A stretch of 64,000 bases of DNA from Sphingopyxis panaciterrulae (GTDB lineage: Bacteria; Pseudomonadota; Alphaproteobacteria; Sphingomonadales; Sphingomonadaceae): assembly GCF_014199295.1 (NCBI RefSeq), contig NZ_JACIJH010000010.1:62001-126000 (forward strand), given 5' to 3'. The notes below the pieces were generated by a model. That model was not told where the DNA came from, made no database searches, and saw only the letters and a program-made list of their open reading frames with translations. The stretch's first letter is position 1. Every line of letters starts with the position of its first letter. This document shows, piece by piece, positions 7,839 through 17,098 of this stretch. A program made the translations under genes and the position numbers.

Positions 7839-9083
7839 CTATGTATCGGAACCGGCGGCCGGATCGACGCCGAACAGGCGGCCCAGCCCCGGTGTCCAGC
7901 GCCGCCAGCCGCCGTGGAACGACCCCCATTCCCAGACGGCAGTGAAGACCAGCACCGCGAACAGCGCAAGGCCCAGCGTCAGCGGCTGCCAGTGGCCCAG
8001 CCACGCCCAGGCCCCGACGCCGAGCAGCCCGACGCTGCCCAACATGTGCGAAAAAGGCGGCAGCGGCCGGTCGGTCGTGGCCTTTTTGAACGCCATGTTG
8101 CCGATCAGGAACAGCAACGGCCCGCCGACCGAAACGGCGAGCATCGCGGGCGCGATGTGACCCTGTGGATGCGCGAGCAGCATCTCGTCGGCGACCGCCG
8201 AGACGACGAGCCCCGCGATGATCGGGATATGCCAATAGGTATAGGCGTTGCGCGCGAGCAGCCCGGCCTGATCGCTTGCCTCGATCACCTGGCTGCCGCG
8301 GCGCGCGCCGGTGTCGAAATAGAGCCACCATAGCGCCGCCGAGCCGAGGAAGCAGGTCGCGAAGGCGAGCCAGCGAAGGCCATCCTGCGGCAGCGTCGCA
8401 AAGGTCGCGCCGGTCACCAGCACCCCTTCGCCGAGCGAGATGATGACGAACAGCGCGCAGCGTTCGGCCATATGCCCGCCGGCGATCTCCCAGTCGGCGC
8501 CGGTCGAGCGCCCGAGGCCGGGAGTGCGGAAGAAGGCGAGCGGCCCCGCATAGTCGATCAGCAACGCGGCCGCCCACAGCAGCATCCGCATCTGCGCATC
8601 GACGAAACACCCTGCGACCCACAGCGGCAGCGACAGGCACAGCCAGAAAACAATGCGCAGGAAGCTGCGCGCTCGCGCCGGATGCACGCCCCAGCTTGCC
8701 CAGACCATATAGAGCGACCGGCCGATCTGTATCGTGCAATAGGCGGCGGCGAACATCCAGCCGCGCACCCCGAAGGCGTAGGGAATCGCGCTCGACAGCA
8801 CGAGCCCGGCAAGCATCAGCAGGATCAGCATCAGCCGGACATTGGCGCGTTCGGGATCGAGCCAGTTGGCGACCCAGGTGGTATAGATCCAAACCCACCA
8901 TACCGCGAAGAGCAGGATCAGCGTCTGGAGCGCCCCCGTCCAGCCCAGATGCTCGAGCAGCCCGTGCGACAATTGGGTGATCGCGAAGACGAAGACGAGG
9001 TCGAAGAAGAGTTCGATATAGGTGACCGGCGCGTGGCCATGCTCGCCGCGGGTGCGAAACAGTCCGGTCGTCGATCGCGCCAT
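7839..9083 (-). CDS. Low-temperature-requirement A (LtrA) family membrane protein
   Basis: 414 residues with about ten to twelve hydrophobic helices. The opening VTYIELFFDLVFVFAITQLS is the hallmark of the LtrA family, and FFRTPGLGRS and HYWHIPII-like segments (YTYWHIPIIAGLVVSA) are also typical. The family is named from a Listeria mutant unable to grow in the cold; its biochemical role is unknown. The start is the ATG at 9083, which has a G-rich Shine-Dalgarno-like tract just before it; an upstream in-frame Met at 9173 would lie in the hydrolase gene. Confidence 0.88.
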   Translation of the reverse strand: MARSTTGLFRTRGEHGHAPVTYIELFFDLVFVFAITQLSHGLLEHLGWTGALQTLILLFAVWWVWIYTTWVANWLDPERANVRLMLILLMLAGLVLSSAIPYAFGVRGWMFAAAYCTIQIGRSLYMVWASWGVHPARARSFLRIVFWLCLSLPLWVAGCFVDAQMRMLLWAAALLIDYAGPLAFFRTPGLGRSTGADWEIAGGHMAERCALFVIISLGEGVLVTGATFATLPQDGLRWLAFATCFLGSAALWWLYFDTGARRGSQVIEASDQAGLLARNAYTYWHIPIIAGLVVSAVADEMLLAHPQGHIAPAMLAVSVGGPLLFLIGNMAFKKATTDRPLPPFSHMLGSVGLLGVGAWAWLGHWQPLTLGLALFAVLVFTAVWEWGSFHGGWRRWTPGLGRLFGVDPAAGSDT

Positions 9084-9103
9084 ACGCCCCCCCTTGTCGG
9101 TCG

Positions 9104-10039
9104 TCAGGCGGGAGCGGCGGTCCTTTCCAGGAACGCATCCATCGCCGCATTGACCTTGTCGGGCGCTTCCCACGGCACGAAATGGCCGCAGCCCGGCACC
9201 TCGACGATCGTCGCATTGGGGACCAGTTCGCTCAATCCGTCAAGATTGCTTGGCGGCAGCGCAACATCGTCGAGCGCCCAGACGACCAGCGTCGGGATCG
9301 TGAGCTGCGGAAAAGGCACCGCCGGCGGCTCGGCATAGGGGGCGTCCATGGGCGGCACCTCCATCGGCGAGCCGCGATACCAGTTGACCATCGCGCGGCA
9401 GGCGTCGCGATCCTCCCAGTCCTTGAGCAGCCGGGCGATCTCGTCGGGCGGCTGGACGCCGCCGCTCGGCACGCGCCCGGCAAAGGCGTGGGCGAGCAAT
9501 CCGGCGATTCCCTGCTCCTCGATCAGCGCGTCGCTCGCGGGGTCGCGGAAGACGCGGATATACTGGCTCGCCTCGCGCTGCTGCGGGGTCGAGGCGAGCA
9601 GGCGTTGAAAGATCGCGGGATGCGGCGCATTGGCGATCACCGCGCGCGTCACGCGGCCCGCCCATGCGGGGTGCAGCCCGCCAGGCTGACCGCCAAGCGC
9701 GACGCCCCAGGCAATCGCCCCGCCCCAGTCGTGGCCGACGATGGTGAAGTCCCCGATATCCAGCGCGTCGGCGAGCGCGAAGATGTCGGCGATTAGCTTG
9801 TCGGGCGTATAGGATTCGGCATCCTGCGGCTTCGACGAGCCCCGATAGCCGCGCTGGTCGGGCGCGATGCAGCGAAAGCGGTCCGAAAAATGCGGAAGCT
9901 GGTGCCGCCAGGTGCGGTGCGATTCGGGAAAGCCGTGAAGAAAGATCAGCGCGGGAGCGTCCTTCGGCCCCATGTCGACGACATCGAGTTCGACCCCTGT
10001 CGAAAGAGCCACCCGCCGCTGCTCGAAATCGCCCGTCAT
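9104..10039 (-). CDS. Alpha/beta hydrolase, epoxide hydrolase / haloalkane dehalogenase type
   Basis: 311 residues. The oxyanion region is LIFLHGFPESHRTWRHQLP and the nucleophile elbow is GHDWGG, with Asp as nucleophile, which points to epoxide hydrolases or dehalogenases rather than serine esterases. DQRGYRGSSKP, WALDDVALP (acid loop) and GCGHFVPWEAPD (catalytic His) complete the triad. The substrate is not predictable. It lies upstream of the LtrA-like gene in the same direction, 20 bases apart. Confidence 0.9.
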   Translation of the reverse strand: MTGDFEQRRVALSTGVELDVVDMGPKDAPALIFLHGFPESHRTWRHQLPHFSDRFRCIAPDQRGYRGSSKPQDAESYTPDKLIADIFALADALDIGDFTIVGHDWGGAIAWGVALGGQPGGLHPAWAGRVTRAVIANAPHPAIFQRLLASTPQQREASQYIRVFRDPASDALIEEQGIAGLLAHAFAGRVPSGGVQPPDEIARLLKDWEDRDACRAMVNWYRGSPMEVPPMDAPYAEPPAVPFPQLTIPTLVVWALDDVALPPSNLDGLSELVPNATIVEVPGCGHFVPWEAPDKVNAAMDAFLERTAAPA

Positions 10040-10112
10040 CGTCCGCTCCTTCGGTTTCGTTTCGAAACCAGAATGGCCGCAAAGATCCGAACCGACAAGC
10101 CTGTCAGTTCGA

Positions 10113-11000
10113 TCAGGGGTAGGCCGGCGTCTTCGGCATTCCGGGCAGCGGGATATATTCCTCGCTATCGCCGGGAACGAGCGGGAATTTACGATCCTTC
10201 CAGTCCTGCTTGGCCTGATTGATCCGGTCGCGCGACGAGCTGACGAAATTCCACCACAGATGACGCGGGGTCGTGAACGCCTCGCCGCCGAGCAGCATCA
10301 CCCGGGCATCGCTGGCCGCGCGCAGCGTCATCGCCTCGCCGGGTTTGAGGATATAGAGGCTGTAGCGTTCGAGCGCCTCGCCATCGAGAGTCGCATCGCC
10401 GAGCGCGACGACGACCGCGCGCTCGTCGGCCTCGGCCTCGATCGGGATCGACGCGCCGGCGTTCATCAATATGTCGGCATAGATGGTCGCGGCGTGCTGG
10501 GTGATCGGCGAGGTCGCGCCCCACAGGCTGCCCATGATGACACGCGCCGACACGCCCGTGTCCTCGACCAGCGGCAGATCTTCCTTGGCGACATGCTCGA
10601 ACGCCGGGTCGATCTCTTCCTTGCCGTCGGGCAGCGCGAGCCAGGTCTGCATGCCCGAGATCGCCGATCCGGTCGCGCGCTCGGCCGCCGGGGTGCGCTC
10701 CGAATGGACGATGCCGCGGCCCGCGGTCATCAAATTGCACGCGCCGGGGCGGATCGTCGCATAGGTGCCCAGATTGTCGCGATGGTCGATCGCGCCTTCG
10801 AACAAATAGGTCACGGTGGCGAGGTTGATGTGCGGATGCGGCCGCACGTCCATCCCCTGCCCGATGTCGAAATGCGCTGGCCCGAACTGGTCGACGAAGA
10901 TGAAGGGGCCGACCATCGTCCGCTCCTTGTCGGGCAAGGTCCGCCGCACGTCGAAGGCACCGATATCGTGGGTCGAGGGGGTGATCACCTGCATCGTCAT
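10113..11000 (-). CDS. Pirin-family bicupin protein
   Basis: 295 residues. The N-terminal cupin has VGPFIFVDQFGPAHFD and RPHPHINLATVTYLFEG, with metal-binding His residues, followed by GRGIVHSERTP; the C-terminal pirin domain ends in a FVSSSRDRINQAKQDW segment. Family members act as iron-dependent redox sensors or quercetinases; the role here is unknown. The frame runs open to 12365, but the pirin domain begins at the ATG at 11000. Its ATG overlaps the stop of the BolA gene (ATGA), suggesting coupled expression of two redox/iron-linked proteins. Confidence 0.93.
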   Translation of the reverse strand: MTMQVITPSTHDIGAFDVRRTLPDKERTMVGPFIFVDQFGPAHFDIGQGMDVRPHPHINLATVTYLFEGAIDHRDNLGTYATIRPGACNLMTAGRGIVHSERTPAAERATGSAISGMQTWLALPDGKEEIDPAFEHVAKEDLPLVEDTGVSARVIMGSLWGATSPITQHAATIYADILMNAGASIPIEAEADERAVVVALGDATLDGEALERYSLYILKPGEAMTLRAASDARVMLLGGEAFTTPRHLWWNFVSSSRDRINQAKQDWKDRKFPLVPGDSEEYIPLPGMPKTPAYP

Positions 11001-11275
11001 TCTCCTGGTGCCAGCGCCTTGATCGCAAGCGCGTGGACGCGCTGACCCGGCAGGTCGCCGAGCGCCCTGTTCACCATCCGCTGGCGCGCGACGCGATTCT
11101 GCCCCGCGAAGCCCGCCCACTCGATCGTCAGGCTGAAATGCGATTCGCCGCTGCCGTCGTCGCCGGCATGGCCGTGATGCTGCGCACTGTCGTTGCTGAG
11201 GGTAAAATCCGCATCGGGAAAAGCGGCGGAAAGCAGCCCTTCCATCTCGCGTTGCACTGGACCTTTTTCGCTCAT
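10997..11275 (-). CDS. BolA-family protein
   Basis: 92 residues. The BolA fold is visible in SHFSLTIEWAGFAGQNRVAR and RQRMVNRALGDL, plus the C-terminal VHALAIKALAPGE, with HHGHAGDDGSGESHF ahead of it. BolA proteins partner monothiol glutaredoxins in iron-sulphur handling. The start MSEKGPVQREMEG at 11275 fits family length; the frame is open further upstream. It is divergent from a J-domain protein 28 bases away, a gene order I know from other alphaproteobacteria (BolA, J-protein, cobS, cobT). Confidence 0.92.
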   Translation of the reverse strand: MSEKGPVQREMEGLLSAAFPDADFTLSNDSAQHHGHAGDDGSGESHFSLTIEWAGFAGQNRVARQRMVNRALGDLPGQRVHALAIKALAPGE

Positions 11276-11303
11276 GCCCCCATGTTGGGGAGGAAAGAAC
11301 AGC

Positions 11304-11894
11304 ATGACAAGCCCCCGATCCCATCGTTTCCACGGCCGCGTTCCGCGCGAAGCCGCTTGCGCCGTTCCGGGCTGCCGCGAGCCCGGCGAATTTCGCGCGC
11401 CCGCCACCGCCCACCGCTCGCCCGACGGTCCGCCGCCCTGGCGCTGGCTGTGTCTCGACCATGTCCGCGAATTCAACAGCGGCTATAATTTCTTCGAAGG
11501 CATGAACGCCGACCAGATCCTCGCCGCCCAGTCGCCCACCGCAGGCTGGGAGACCGAAAGCCGCGCCTTTCGCGCCACGGGCAGCGCCGACCTGCCGCCG
11601 CGCTGGGCCGATTTCCGCGACCCGATGGATGCGCTCGGCGCCCGCTTCCGGCAGCGCATGGATCAGGCACGGCGCGAGGCGGCCGACCCGCGCTTCACTC
11701 GCGACGAACATCGCGCGATGGAGGTGCTGGGGCTGGAGGGGAAGTCCGACCGTTCGGCGCTGCGCCGCCGCTACAGCGAGCTGGTGCGCAAATATCACCC
11801 CGATCGCAACGGCGGCGACCGCAGCCACGAGACGCGGCTCGGCGAGGTCGTCGCAGCCTATCAGCTTTTGCGGAAGAGCCGGGTCTTCGCATAG
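11304..11894 (+). CDS. J-domain protein with N-terminal Cys/His cluster
   Basis: 196 residues. Residues about 16-55 contain CAVPGCREPGEF and WRWLCLDHVREFNSGYNFF, four Cys and a His that could bind zinc. The C-terminal 65 residues are a J domain with the HPD tripeptide in RKYHPDRNGGD. The start at 11304 has AGGAAAG just before it; an upstream in-frame Met at 11193 would run into bolA. By family it recruits DnaK to a specific client. Its conserved place beside bolA and cobS suggests a role in metal-centre or chelatase assembly, which is only inference. Confidence 0.88.
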   Translation: MTSPRSHRFHGRVPREAACAVPGCREPGEFRAPATAHRSPDGPPPWRWLCLDHVREFNSGYNFFEGMNADQILAAQSPTAGWETESRAFRATGSADLPPRWADFRDPMDALGARFRQRMDQARREAADPRFTRDEHRAMEVLGLEGKSDRSALRRRYSELVRKYHPDRNGGDRSHETRLGEVVAAYQLLRKSRVFA

Positions 11895-11906
11895 GGAGAG
11901 GGACAG

Positions 11907-12344
11907 ATGAGCGATCTCGACGACAGGCGCATCGAAACCGTCCGCCGCCACATGGCGCTGGAGATCACGCACGACTGGGACGGCGTTCTCGCGACCTTCG
12001 ACCACCCGCGCTACGAGCTTCTGGGACCCGGCACCATCTTCGACGGCGAAGCGGCGGTGCGATCCTATTTCGCCTCGTCGCGCGAGCCCTTTCCCGATCA
12101 GGCGAACGAGATCATCGCGATCGCGGCCGATGCGGACACCGATACGGTGCTCGTCGAATTCTGGCTGACGGGCACGCATCTGGGGCCGCTCCGGCTCGGA
12201 CTGCGCACGATCGAGCCGACCGGCAAGGCGTTCCGCATCCGCATGGCGGCGAGCTTCGAATTCGCCCCAGGCAGCGACAGGATCGCCTGCGAGCGGCCCT
12301 ATTACGACCAGTCGGCGGTGATGAAGGCGCTGGATATCTTCTGA
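11907..12344 (+). CDS. SnoaL/NTF2-like polyketide cyclase-fold protein
   Basis: 145 residues of the NTF2-like cone fold. IETVRRHMALEITHDWDGVLATF gives the opening helices; HPRYELLGPGTIFDGEAAVR and YFASSREPFPD follow, then paired strands (VLVEFWLTGTHLG) and FRIRMAASFEF. Close to SnoaL-like ester cyclases and steroid isomerase relatives; no catalytic assignment is possible from this. It starts 12 bases after the J-domain gene, probably cotranscribed. Confidence 0.8.
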   Translation: MSDLDDRRIETVRRHMALEITHDWDGVLATFDHPRYELLGPGTIFDGEAAVRSYFASSREPFPDQANEIIAIAADADTDTVLVEFWLTGTHLGPLRLGLRTIEPTGKAFRIRMAASFEFAPGSDRIACERPYYDQSAVMKALDIF

Positions 12345-12401
12345 ATAAGGCGTTGCAAGCCGCAACCCATGGCGATACCGCGCTAGCCGAACTCTCCCAC
12401 T

Positions 12402-12580
12402 CCCTCTCCCCTTGGGGGAGAGGGTTGCGAAGACTTGGCAGCGTGCTGCCTAGTCGAAGCTGGGTGAGGGGTATGCGAGCCCCTGGCTCGCGCGAAGCTG
12501 TGCTTCGCCCACCCTCATCCAACTTCGCCTAGCCGGCCAGCCGGCAAGGCTGCGTATCCTTCCCCCCTCAAGGGAGAAGG
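12402..12580. repeat. Palindrome-ended repeat, copy C (179 bp, long form without gene)
   Basis: Left palindrome 12402-12424 and right palindrome 12558-12580 (CCTTCCCCCCTCAAGGGAGA...) are diverged versions of those in copy B. The core GAAGACTTGGCAGCGTGCTG and CTAGTCGAAGCTGGGTGAGG is recognisable, and the right half ends CGTATCCTTCCCC as in copy B. It fills most of the 254-base gap between the SnoaL-like gene and cobS, ending 18 bases before the cobS start. Confidence 0.8.
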
Positions 12581-12598
12581 TTTGAAAGGCGACGAACG

Positions 12599-13588
12599 AT
12601 GACCGATATTCCGAACAGCCTCCCCGACCATCACGGCTCGACGCTTCTCGCCGCGCCCGACACCGAGGTCGATGCGCGCGAGGTCTTCGGGGTCGATATC
12701 GACATGAAAGTGCCGGCGTTCAGCGAGGCCGACGAGCGCGTACCCGACCTCGACCCGGCCTATGTCTTCGACGGCGACACGACGCTCGCCATCCTCGCGG
12801 GCTTCAAGTTCAACCGCCGCGTCATGGTGCAGGGCTATCACGGCACCGGCAAGTCGACGCATATCGAGCAGGTCGCCGCGCGGCTGAAATGGCCGTGCAT
12901 CCGCGTCAACCTCGACGCGCATATCAGCCGCATCGACCTCGTCGGCCGCGACGCGATCGTCCTCAGGGACGGGCAGCAGGTCACCGAATTTCGAGAAGGT
13001 CTGCTTCCCTGGGCGCTGCAAACCCCCACGGCCTTGGTCTTCGACGAATATGACGCGGGGCGCCCCGACGTGATGTTCGTGATCCAGCGCGTCCTGGAAG
13101 CGGAGGGCAAGCTGACCCTGCTCGACCAGAACCGCGTCATCCGACCGAATCCGCATTTCCGCCTGTTCTCGACCGCGAACACCGTCGGCCTCGGCGACAC
13201 GAGCGGCCTCTATCACGGCACGCAGCAGATCAACCAGGGGCAGATGGACCGCTGGAACATCGTCGTGACGCTGAATTACCTGCCCGCGGCGACCGAGAGC
13301 GCAATCATCCTCGCTAAGGTGCCGGCCGCCGACGATGCGACGGTCGCCAATATGGTCAAGGTCGCCGACCTGACCCGCCAGGGCTTCATCAACGGCGACA
13401 TCTCGACCGTCATGTCGCCGCGCACGGTCATCAGCTGGGCGCAGAACGCCGCGATCTTCAACAACCTCGGCTTCGCCTTCCGCCTGTCCTTCCTCAACAA
13501 GTGCGACGAGGCCGAACGGATGATCGTCGCCGAATATTATCAGCGCGTATTCGGCGAGGACCTGCCCGAGGGGATCGTCGGCAAGTGA
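12599..13588 (+). CDS. cobS: Cobaltochelatase AAA+ subunit CobS
   Basis: 329 residues. AAA+ ATPase with Walker [10 protein letters not shown], Walker [12 protein letters not shown], and sensor-like [13 protein letters not shown]. The N-terminal block [20 protein letters not shown] is typical of CobS. With CobT and CobN it inserts cobalt into hydrogenobyrinic acid a,c-diamide in aerobic cobalamin synthesis, acting as the MgATP motor. No cobN or other cobalamin gene is present in this window. cobT lies 1.7 kb downstream, separated by a DUF559 gene and a lipoprotein hydrolase. Confidence 0.94.
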   Translation: MTDIPNSLPDHHGSTLLAAPDTEVDAREVFGVDIDMKVPAFSEADERVPDLDPAYVFDGDTTLAILAGFKFNRRVMVQGYHGTGKSTHIEQVAARLKWPCIRVNLDAHISRIDLVGRDAIVLRDGQQVTEFREGLLPWALQTPTALVFDEYDAGRPDVMFVIQRVLEAEGKLTLLDQNRVIRPNPHFRLFSTANTVGLGDTSGLYHGTQQINQGQMDRWNIVVTLNYLPAATESAIILAKVPAADDATVANMVKVADLTRQGFINGDISTVMSPRTVISWAQNAAIFNNLGFAFRLSFLNKCDEAERMIVAEYYQRVFGEDLPEGIVGK

Positions 13589-13607
13589 GGCCTGCGCGCC
13601 CTTTCCC

Positions 13608-14062
13608 CCTCCCCCTCGATGGGGGAGGCAGCGAGACTTACGCGCTTGCGCGTTAGTCGCAGCGGAGGGGGTGCGGTCGCGACATGAAGCGGATACCTCC
13701 CGATGGCGCCACGGCGCGGAGCCGGTCGCTACGTGCAAACATGACCGATGCGGAACGAAAAGTCTGGGCGCTACTGCGCTCGGCCTTCCCCGAATGGCGC
13801 TTCCGCAGGCAAGTCCCCTTCCACCAATATATCGCCGACTTCGCTAGTCATCGGGCGCGGCTGGTGCTTGAAATCGACGGCGGTCAGCATGGCGAAGCAA
13901 GCGATGCGCCGAGAACGGCTATCATCGAAGCCAATGGCTATCGTGTACTTCGCTTCTGGAACAACGAGGTACTGACGAACATCGAAGGCGTTACGGGCCG
14001 ACTGGCGGCAGTTTTGAACGAGCGCTCACCCCCACCCAACCCTCCCCCATCAAGGGGGAGGG
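13608..14062. mobile_element. Palindrome-ended repeat, copy D (455 bp) carrying a DUF559 gene
   Basis: Left palindrome 13608-13628 and right palindrome 14040-14062 are inverted partners like those of copies A-C, E and F. The usual core follows the left end (CAGCGAGACTTACGCGCTTG, AGTCGCAGCGGAGGGGGTGC). From there the other copies go straight to their right half. Here a complete DUF559 coding sequence starts, and it runs through the right palindrome. This is the only copy with a gene. I infer it is the full-length form and the others are internally deleted or related non-coding forms; transposition has not been shown. Confidence 0.6.
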
Positions 14063-14085
14063 CTAGTCAGACATCCACGCCGTGA
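13684..14085 (+). CDS. DUF559-domain protein (Vsr-like endonuclease fold) inside a repeat element
   Basis: 133 residues. MTDAERKVWALLRSAFPEWR, FRRQVPFHQYIADFASHRAR, LVLEIDGGQHGE and IEANGYRVLRFWNNEVLTN are the signature blocks of DUF559, a family related to the very-short-patch-repair nuclease. The candidate catalytic acids are the Asp of IADF and the Glu/Asp of LEIDGGQH. No activity is proven for the family. The first 20 residues (MKRIPPDGATARSRSLRANM) are an extension. The last 19 (from SPPPNPPPSRGR) are encoded by the element's right-hand palindrome and the flanking DNA. Its TGA overlaps the GTG start of the next gene. Confidence 0.88.
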   Translation: MKRIPPDGATARSRSLRANMTDAERKVWALLRSAFPEWRFRRQVPFHQYIADFASHRARLVLEIDGGQHGEASDAPRTAIIEANGYRVLRFWNNEVLTNIEGVTGRLAAVLNERSPPPNPPPSRGRASQTSTP

Positions 14086-15278
14086 ACAAATTCGCCACCG
14101 CGCTCCTTGCGCCGTTCGCCGCGCTCGCCCTCGCCGGCTGCTTCCCGACCGTCGATTACGGCGACGTCCGCCATTCGGCCTATGTCGCCGAGCCGCGCTG
14201 TACGCCGCAGCCCGACGCGCCGGTCGATGCGGCGGCGCTGCCGCTCTTCTTCGTCACCAGCCGACTGCCCGATTGCCGCGAGCCCGAGATCCACCTGCTC
14301 GGTCATCGCGGCGACCGGGTGCGCTACGGTCGTTTCGCCGAGCCGCGCGACGAAACGATCGGCGGCAAGACGCGCTTCCGCACCCCGCTCGCGCTGCAGG
14401 CCGAGAGCGACTGGTGGGGCGCGCTGCAAGCCGAAGCCGGCCGGAAACAGGGCCGCGTGCTCCTCTATGTCCACGGCTATCGCGAGAGTTTCGAGACGAC
14501 GACCAAGGACGCCGCGCAGATCGCGCGCATGACCGGCTTCGACGGCCCGGTGATCGCCTATAGCTGGCCATCGCAGCACAAGGTGCTGAGCTACGCCGTC
14601 GACGAAACCAACATGTATCACGACGTCCGCAATTTCCGTGCCTTCCTGAAGGCGCTCGCCGAACAGCCGTGGGTGACCGAGGTGGTGATCGTCGCCCATT
14701 CGCTCGGCGCGCGTCTCGTCGTCCCGGCCATCGCCTATGTCGATCGCGCCGCGGCCGGATCGGACAGCCGCAACATATCCAACATCATCCTCGCCTCGCC
14801 CGACATCGACCGCGAGACGTTCGAGCGCGACATTTCCGCCGACGTGCTGGCCGAGGCCAAGGTCGCCCGCGCGCGGCGCATCACCGCCTATGTCTCGCTG
14901 AAGGACAAGGCGCTCGCCGCCTCGCGCGCGATCCACGGCTATCCGCGGCTCGGCTCGCCCTATTGCTTCGACAGCTTCGTGGCGGACGATCTGAAGGCGC
15001 GGGGCTTGCCCGTGCGCTGCTATGCCCATGCGATTCCGGGATTGACCATCGTCGACACCACCGACGTGTCGCGCGGATCGACCGGGCATAGCAATTTCCT
15101 GCGCAGCGCGGTCGTCTGCCGCGATTTCGTCGACGTCGTCGCGGGCAGGCTGGTCCGGCCCGAGCGCGTCCCTGTCGCGCCGCTGCACCACGTCTTCCGC
15201 TTGCTTCCCAATCCTGCAGCGCCCAAGGACAGCGACGACATTATCTGCCAGCGAAACAGCGATACCGAAGCGCCATGA
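14082..15278 (+). CDS. Lipoprotein alpha/beta hydrolase (DUF900-like)
   Basis: 398 residues starting at GTG 14082. The signal peptide ends in the lipobox LALAGC, so it should be a lipid-anchored envelope protein. The hydrolase core shows [20 protein letters not shown] (oxyanion), [15 protein letters not shown] and [15 protein letters not shown] with nucleophile Ser in AHSLG. The late HSNFLRS gives the likely catalytic His. DUF900 proteins are uncharacterised esterase-like enzymes. The gene overlaps the DUF559 gene upstream (GTGA) and cobT downstream (ATGA). Confidence 0.85.
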   Translation: MNKFATALLAPFAALALAGCFPTVDYGDVRHSAYVAEPRCTPQPDAPVDAAALPLFFVTSRLPDCREPEIHLLGHRGDRVRYGRFAEPRDETIGGKTRFRTPLALQAESDWWGALQAEAGRKQGRVLLYVHGYRESFETTTKDAAQIARMTGFDGPVIAYSWPSQHKVLSYAVDETNMYHDVRNFRAFLKALAEQPWVTEVVIVAHSLGARLVVPAIAYVDRAAAGSDSRNISNIILASPDIDRETFERDISADVLAEAKVARARRITAYVSLKDKALAASRAIHGYPRLGSPYCFDSFVADDLKARGLPVRCYAHAIPGLTIVDTTDVSRGSTGHSNFLRSAVVCRDFVDVVAGRLVRPERVPVAPLHHVFRLLPNPAAPKDSDDIICQRNSDTEAP

Positions 15279-17098
15279 GCAACCCCTCTCCCCTCGACGA
15301 TCTGAAGACCGCGCTGTCGAGCGTCGCGCGCGCGGTGACGCGCGATCCCGAGGTCGAGGTCGGCTTCACGGCCGATGCGCCGGCCCAGATCGGCAAGGCG
15401 ATCAAGGTACCGACCCCGTCGCGCACCCTGCCCGCCGATCAGGTCGCCGAGGCGCGCGGCTTTGCCGACGCCTATGCGCTGCGCATGAAGCATCACAGCG
15501 AAAAGCTCCACGCCGCGGCGCGCCCCGGCGAGCCGATCGCTGCCGCCGCCTTCGACGCGATGGAGCGGGCGCGGATCGAGGCGCTGGGCGCGCGCAACAT
15601 GGCAGGGATGCGCGCTAATCTGTCGGCCAGCCTTCAGATGCGGATGCGCAGCGACCCGATCAGCCGCGCGCAGGACCGGGACGACGTGCCCGTGTCGACC
15701 GCGCTCGAACTGCTACTGCGCGAGGCGCTGACCGGCGAGCCGGCGCCACAGGGGACCGAGAGCGGCCTGTCGCTGGTGCGCGAATGGATCACGGGCGACG
15801 CCGGCGCCGATCTGACCGCGCTGTCGATGCTGCTCGACGACCAGGCCGCCTTTGCCGAGACCGCGAAGCTGGCGCTGCGCCACCTCGACCTGATCCAGGG
15901 CGACGAGCCGATCGAGGAAGGCGCCGAGGACGGCGGCGACGAGGAGGAAGCGGAGGCCGAGGAGGCGCCCGACCAGCAGGAAAGCGAAGAAGGCGGCGCC
16001 GGCGAATCGCAGGTCGACGCGCGGGCCGAGATGGACGGCGAACAGGCCGACGACGGCGACACCGATCCCGACGCGCAGGAGATGGAGGCCGACGGCGAGC
16101 CCGAAATGGGCGGCGAAGGCGACGAGGGGATGCTCCCGGTGCGCCCCAACCGCCTGCCGACCGACGTGCCCGATTTCAACTATATCCGTTTCACCGAAAA
16201 GCATGACGAGATCGTCGCGGCGACCGAACTCTGCGACGCCGACGAACTCACCCGGCTGCGCGCCTATCTCGATCAGCAGATGGCGCATCTGCAGGGCGCG
16301 GTGACCAAGCTTGCCAACCGCCTCCAGCGCCGGCTGATGGCGCAGCAGAACCGTGCGTGGGATTTCGATCAGGAGGAAGGCCAGCTCGACGCCGCCCGCC
16401 TCGCGCGGGTCGTCGTCTCGCCCGGTCATTCACTGAGCTACAAGATCGAGCGCGACACCGACTTCCGCGACACCGTCGTCACCCTGCTGATCGACAACAG
16501 CGGCTCGATGCGCGGGCGGCCGATCAGCATCGCCGCGATCAGCGCCGACATCCTCGCGCGCACGCTCGAACGCTGCGGGGTCAAGACCGAAATCCTCGGC
16601 TTCACCACCCGCACATGGAAGGGCGGGCAGAGCCGCGAGGACTGGCTCGCCGCCGGCCGTCCGCCGCACCCCGGCCGCCTCAACGACCTGCGCCACATCA
16701 TCTACAAGCCCGCCGACGAACCCTATCGCCGCGCGCGCCGCTCGCTGGGGCTGATGATGCGCGAGGGGCTGCTCAAGGAGAATATCGACGGCGAGGCGTT
16801 GATGTGGGCGCACAGCCGCATCGTCAACCGCCCCGAGGAACGCCGCATCCTGATGGTCATCTCCGACGGCGCGCCGGTCGACGACAGCACGCTGTCGGTC
16901 AACCACGGCGCCTATCTCGACCAGCATCTGCGCCAGGTCATCGAGTGGATCGAAAACCGCTCGCCGGTCGAGCTGTGCGCGATCGGCATCGGCCACGACG
17001 TGACGCGCTACTACAGCCGCGCGGTGACGATCATGGACGCCGAGCAGCTCGGCGGCACGATGGTCGAGCAGTTGGCGGGGTTGTTCGACGTGGATTGA
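15275..17098 (+). CDS. cobT: Cobaltochelatase subunit CobT
   Basis: 607 residues. Residues about 205-290 are extremely acidic (runs of Asp/Glu such as [20 protein letters not shown]), as in other CobT proteins. The C-terminal third is a von Willebrand A domain with a complete MIDAS motif DNSGSMRG and a later [11 protein letters not shown]. It forms a two-ring complex with CobS that activates CobN for cobalt insertion. The ATG overlaps the stop of the lipoprotein hydrolase by 4 bases. CobN is not in the window, so whether this pair serves cobalamin synthesis here cannot be decided. Confidence 0.94.
   Translation: MSNPSPLDDLKTALSSVARAVTRDPEVEVGFTADAPAQIGKAIKVPTPSRTLPADQVAEARGFADAYALRMKHHSEKLHAAARPGEPIAAAAFDAMERARIEALGARNMAGMRANLSASLQMRMRSDPISRAQDRDDVPVSTALELLLREALTGEPAPQGTESGLSLVREWITGDAGADLTALSMLLDDQAAFAETAKLALRHLDLIQGDEPIEEGAEDGGDEEEAEAEEAPDQQESEEGGAGESQVDARAEMDGEQADDGDTDPDAQEMEADGEPEMGGEGDEGMLPVRPNRLPTDVPDFNYIRFTEKHDEIVAATELCDADELTRLRAYLDQQMAHLQGAVTKLANRLQRRLMAQQNRAWDFDQEEGQLDAARLARVVVSPGHSLSYKIERDTDFRDTVVTLLIDNSGSMRGRPISIAAISADILARTLERCGVKTEILGFTTRTWKGGQSREDWLAAGRPPHPGRLNDLRHIIYKPADEPYRRARRSLGLMMREGLLKENIDGEALMWAHSRIVNRPEERRILMVISDGAPVDDSTLSVNHGAYLDQHLRQVIEWIENRSPVELCAIGIGHDVTRYYSRAVTIMDAEQLGGTMVEQLAGLFDVD

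Noticed and set aside
10113-12365. 750-codon minus-strand open frame
   Set aside because: Only its C-terminal 295 codons (pirin) make sense; the rest is antisense to the J-domain and SnoaL-like genes and to bolA in another frame.
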